Source of the DNA: Bacteroidales bacterium
GTDB taxonomy: Bacteria; Bacteroidota; Bacteroidia; Bacteroidales; UBA932
Length of the DNA stretch: 64,000 bases
Reading direction: 5' to 3'
NCBI GenBank assembly: GCA_015060325.1
Contig: SUYQ01000009.1
Location: 31,775-95,774, forward strand
The notes beneath the pieces were generated by a model, which was not told the DNA's origin, searched no databases, and saw nothing but the letters and a program-made list of their open reading frames with translations. Every line of letters starts with the position of its first letter. Within the stretch, counting starts at the first letter, position 1. Made by a program: the position numbers and the translations under genes. This document shows, one piece after another, positions 62,201 to 64,000 of this stretch.

Positions 62201-62720
62201 CGGCAAGATCTACGGCAAGCAGATGAAGGAGATTGCTGCGGCTTTCGGCACCCTCTCGCAGGAGGTGATTTCGGAAATTCAGGCTGCAGAGGCCTCTGGC
62301 ACAGGATATGTTTTGAACCTCCCGTCAGGAGATGTTACCCTCAACAAGGGTGACTATGAGATCTCATCCGAGGATATGCCGGGCTGGCTTGTTGCTACTG
62401 AAGGCGCCATGACCATAGCCCTTGACGTGACCATTACTGAGGAACTCAAGCAGGAGGGCGTTGCCCGCGAGCTCATCAACCGCATCCAGAACCTCCGCAA
62501 ATCAAGCGGATTTGATGTGACTGATAAGGTTTCCGTATGCATATATGCTGAAGGTGAGGCTTATGAGGAGATTGCTGCGTCGCTTGCAAATTTTGCAGAT
62601 TATGTAGGTGCCCAGACTCTTGCACTTTCTGTAGAGTGTGCCCCTCTCGCTGAGGCTGGTGATGCTCCTGAGGTCGAGTGGAACGATGGAACAATCAGAA
62701 TCAAAGTGACAAAACGCTAA
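59286..62720 (+). CDS. ileS: Isoleucyl-tRNA synthetase
   Basis: This 1144-residue protein is long, as usual for the eukaryote-like IleS type. The HIGH equivalent is GPPSANGKPGIHHVMSR, the KMSKS loop is GNKMAKRLGN, WDTHGLPVELGVEK and PWTTTPW-like WTTTPWTLPSNTALCVG mark the CP1 editing domain, and ENIQDWNLSRSRYWGTPLP is the catalytic-core block. The anticodon and C-terminal domains are complete. No repeat insert is present inside the gene. Confidence 0.96.
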   Translation: MAFKEYKGLDLVAAGNEVLDRWKKNHAFEKSLELREGAPEFVFFEGPPSANGKPGIHHVMSRSIKDAICRYKTQSGYRVNRRAGWDTHGLPVELGVEKMLGITKEDIGTKISVKDYNDACRKEVMKFTSEWVNMTERVGYWVDMNDPYITYDNRYIETLWYLLKKIYDKGLLYKGKSIQPYSPAAGTGLSTHELNQPGCYRDVKDTTATAQFKVVRDEKSEFLFAEGVQPYFLAWTTTPWTLPSNTALCVGPNIEYVRVLSFNPYTGQPALYVVAKALVNAHFNQKAADVAFEDYKAGDKLVPFKVLEGTLKGSELTGIRYEQLIPWFNPGEGAFKVIPGDYVTTEDGTGIVHIAPTFGADDAKVARLAGVPGLQVVDRNGDLQAQVDLRGRFFRIEDLDPEYAAANMSPAYAEWEGRYVKNAYDASLPADAPTLDVDICVMLKQENKAFKIEKHTHNYPHCWRTDKPVLYYPLNSWFIKTTAVRERMMELNEQIMWKPESTGTGRFGKWLENIQDWNLSRSRYWGTPLPIWQTEDGKEAKCIGSIKELYAEIDKAVAAGFMTENPFAAKGFDPEDMSKENYDKIDIHRPYVDNIFLVSDSGRKMVRELDLIDVWFDSGAMPYAQEGLRNLDSERFGQTADFIAEGVDQTRGWFYTLHAINTMVSDKCAFRRVISNGLVLDKDGNKMAKRLGNTVDPFWALDTYGADALRWYMLTNAQPWDNLRFDVAGVDEVRRKFFGTLYNTYSFFALYANIDGFDPKAPAVPMSERPEIDRWVISLLNTLVKDVVAAYEDYDVTSAGRLIQDFVCDHVSNWYVRLGRKRFWGGTMDTDKLSAYQTLYQVLVAVSKLAAPIAPFFMDRLYLDLVEGESESVHYVAMPAYDETVVDKDLEERMALAQRATSMVLALRRKAEINVRKPLSKLIIPVLDAHVKEQLELVKDLILGEVNVKEAEFISDTAGLITKKIKPNFKTLGKIYGKQMKEIAAAFGTLSQEVISEIQAAEASGTGYVLNLPSGDVTLNKGDYEISSEDMPGWLVATEGAMTIALDVTITEELKQEGVARELINRIQNLRKSSGFDVTDKVSVCIYAEGEAYEEIAASLANFADYVGAQTLALSVECAPLAEAGDAPEVEWNDGTIRIKVTKR

Positions 62721-62810
62721 TTGTCATACTGATCTGTGATTTGTAATCCTGATCTGTGATTTGTCATCCTGATCTGTGATTTGTCATCCTGAGCGTAAGC
62801 GAAGGATCTA
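62721..62810 (+). repeat. 20-bp tandem repeat grown from a GTCATCCT unit
   Basis: The unit TTGTCATCCTGATCTGTGAT occurs three times with small changes. A complete GTCAT...ATCT repeat (stem CCT/AGG, core GAGCGTAAGCGA) then starts with the same TTGTCATCCTGA. It fills the gap between ileS and the DksA-like gene. Confidence 0.85.
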
Positions 62811-62841
62811 AAATATGAAATAAACAATAAACTGATAAACT

Positions 62842-63252
62842 ATGGCAGAAGAAATGAAGAACGCACCTGAGTTCAAGGTTCGTTACAGTGATGAGGAACT
62901 CCAGGAGTTCAAGGCCATCATCCTTGAGATGCTTGAAAAGGCTAAGAGCGAGTACAAGCATCTCCGTGACGTTGTCACTCATGACTCCAGCAATGACATC
63001 GAGGATACATCTCCTACTTTCAAGAACATGGAAGAGGGTGCGGCTACTCTTTCAAAGGAAGAGGCTGGTGCTCTGGCTCAGCGTCAGTACAAGTTCATCC
63101 AGAATCTCGAGGCAGCTCTTATCCGTATCGAAAACAAGACATACGGTGTCTGTCGCATGACAGGAAAGCTTATCCCTAAGGAGAGACTCCGTCTTGTTCC
63201 TCACGCTACCCTTACCGTTGAGGCAAAGGAGATGATGAACAAGAACAAATAG
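62842..63252 (+). CDS. TraR/DksA family protein with degenerate zinc finger
   Basis: This 136-residue protein has an N-terminal coiled coil (DEELQEFKAIILEMLEKAKSEYKHLRDVV) and acidic loop (SSNDIEDTSPTF), followed by the DksA-type C-terminal segment ENKTYGVCRMTGKLIPKERLRLVPHATLTVEAK. The four-Cys zinc finger is reduced to one Cys, with Thr and Pro/His at other ligand positions. It probably binds the RNA polymerase secondary channel. It lies 7 bases before lspA and is co-transcribed. Confidence 0.88.
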   Translation: MAEEMKNAPEFKVRYSDEELQEFKAIILEMLEKAKSEYKHLRDVVTHDSSNDIEDTSPTFKNMEEGAATLSKEEAGALAQRQYKFIQNLEAALIRIENKTYGVCRMTGKLIPKERLRLVPHATLTVEAKEMMNKNK

Positions 63253-63259
63253 TCCAGGT

Positions 63260-63850
63260 ATGAAACTTTCAAAAGGAAAGAAACTTCTTATACTTGGTAT
63301 TCTATTGGTTGTCGTTGACCAGGTGATCAAGATCCTGGTCAAGACAAACATGGATCTCGGAGATACGATCAATGTCATCGGAGACTGGTTCCGTCTGCAT
63401 TTTGTGCTTAATGACGGCATGGCTTTCGGCATGGCATTCGGTGGTGTTGCAGGTAAATTGATCCTTTCTTTGTTCCGAGTAGGCCTTTTTGCTCTGTTGG
63501 TATGGTGGATCCGTAAACTCCTTAAACGTCAGGATGTTCCGACAGGTGTTCTTGTAGGCCTTACTTTGATCACTGCTGGAGCTGTGGGAAATATAGTTGA
63601 CTGCTTTTTCTATGGCTTGATATGGCCGGAAACGGCTATGCCCGACGCACCGTTTGCGTTGCTGTTCGGACAGGTTGTAGACATGTTCTACTTCCCTCTG
63701 TTTGACTATCAGTTGCCATGGATGGATCATCCGCAGGTGTTCTTCGGCGCGGTATTCAATTTCGCGGATGCCTGTGTGACATGCGGAGCACTTTATCTGC
63801 TGTTCTTCCAGTATAAGTTCTTTGCGAAAGAAGATAAGGAAAAGAAATAG
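63260..63850 (+). CDS. lspA: Lipoprotein signal peptidase II
   Basis: This 196-residue protein has four membrane helices. The catalytic Asp residues are in GAVGNIVDCFFYGLI and FNFADACVTCG, and the substrate-binding NDGMAFGMAFGG block is conserved. It removes signal peptides from lipoproteins such as those encoded at 2, 1877, 11690, 16978 and 56791. It is slightly longer than usual because of a loop between the third and fourth helices. Confidence 0.95.
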   Translation: MKLSKGKKLLILGILLVVVDQVIKILVKTNMDLGDTINVIGDWFRLHFVLNDGMAFGMAFGGVAGKLILSLFRVGLFALLVWWIRKLLKRQDVPTGVLVGLTLITAGAVGNIVDCFFYGLIWPETAMPDAPFALLFGQVVDMFYFPLFDYQLPWMDHPQVFFGAVFNFADACVTCGALYLLFFQYKFFAKEDKEKK

Positions 63851-63868
63851 GACTGCTACGGCAGCCCT
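63849..63868 (+). terminator. Terminator-like hairpin at the lspA stop
   Basis: AGGACTGC-TACG-GCAGCCCT forms an 8-bp stem with one mismatch, followed by ATTTCTTGT. It lies just before the group II intron start. Confidence 0.6.
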
Positions 63869-63878
63869 ATTTCTTGTA

Positions 63879-64000
63879 GTACGCCCAGCATGGGCATGCT
63901 CTAACGGGTGAAAGTCCCTAATGCGCCCTAATGACGGGAAGCATATAGCCAAAGGCAAGGGTGTCCATCGTGAGGTGGAATCTGAAGGAAGCCGGCGGCA
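63879..64000 (+). mobile_element. Group II intron, 5' part (domain I), cut by window edge
   Basis: The sequence begins GTACGCCCAGCATGGGC and continues with GGGTGAAAGTCCC, CAAGGGTGTCC, and GGAATCTGAAGGAAGCCGGC. This is the standard order of the 5' domain of bacterial group II introns that carry an LtrA-type reverse transcriptase/maturase. The usual first bases are GTGCG; here they are GTACG. The maturase and 3' end lie outside the window. Confidence 0.87.

Overview
The window looks like a chromosomal segment from a member of the Bacteroidales (Bacteroidota). The evidence is: promoters with the Bacteroidota -7 element TAnnTTTG in front of many genes; Mfa/FimB-type fimbrial lipoproteins with STRG motifs; FISUMP-type C-terminal domains; GT3 glycogen synthase fused to an alpha-glucan phosphorylase; and family-typical MetG, IleS and GreA. 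Family and genus cannot be fixed from the sequence alone. Most of the window is housekeeping DNA, broken up by a repeat-rich tract at about 7.3-11.6 kb.

Layout. 1-5.2 kb: two fimbria-like surface lipoproteins. 5.2-7.3 kb: an NlpC/P60 hydrolase and a divergent radical SAM protein. 7.3-11.7 kb: repeat nest around a frameshifted Ser/Thr kinase. 11.7-16.8 kb: frameshifted FKBP isomerase, metG, a DKNYY protein and murB. 17-20.5 kb: a mosaic lipoprotein and an AAA ATPase with an unusual repeat-bearing promoter. 20.5-24.8 kb: murA, convergent with an O-methyltransferase/M16 peptidase/secreted-protein operon. 24.9-27.6 kb: dnaX and lptB. 27.7-30.8 kb: a REP-associated transposase with two REP-like double hairpins, a probable structured RNA and two envelope proteins. 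30.9-33.2 kb: cmk-ispH-efp. 33.3-38.3 kb: an NtrC-like regulator, convergent with a large sensor kinase. 38.3-42 kb: engB-prs-small membrane protein-der, then rlmH. 42-55.4 kb: xseA-xseB followed by a glycogen metabolism cluster (branching, debranching, GT4, GH57, synthase-phosphorylase fusion) and ribF. 55.4-63.9 kb: greA, HIT, TlpA-like, tsaB, cvpA, ileS, DksA-like and lspA. The right edge cuts into a group II intron.

The most interesting signal is a superfamily of short palindromic repeats with fixed ends (GTCAT...ATCT) and a stem that changes in a compensated way between copies: CCT/AGG, GTT/AAC, TCT/AGA, GCT/AGC, TTC/GAA and ACCC/GGGT. They lie between genes, but also inside open frames of metG, murB, a lipoprotein and the end of xseA, where they add in-frame peptides such as CHFDRAERVEKS. 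The unit has no stop in any forward frame. A separate REP-like family (CTGTCGTCAA...) flanks the RAYT transposase.

Limits: no searches were run. Family names rest on recognised motifs, and RNA structures were folded by eye.
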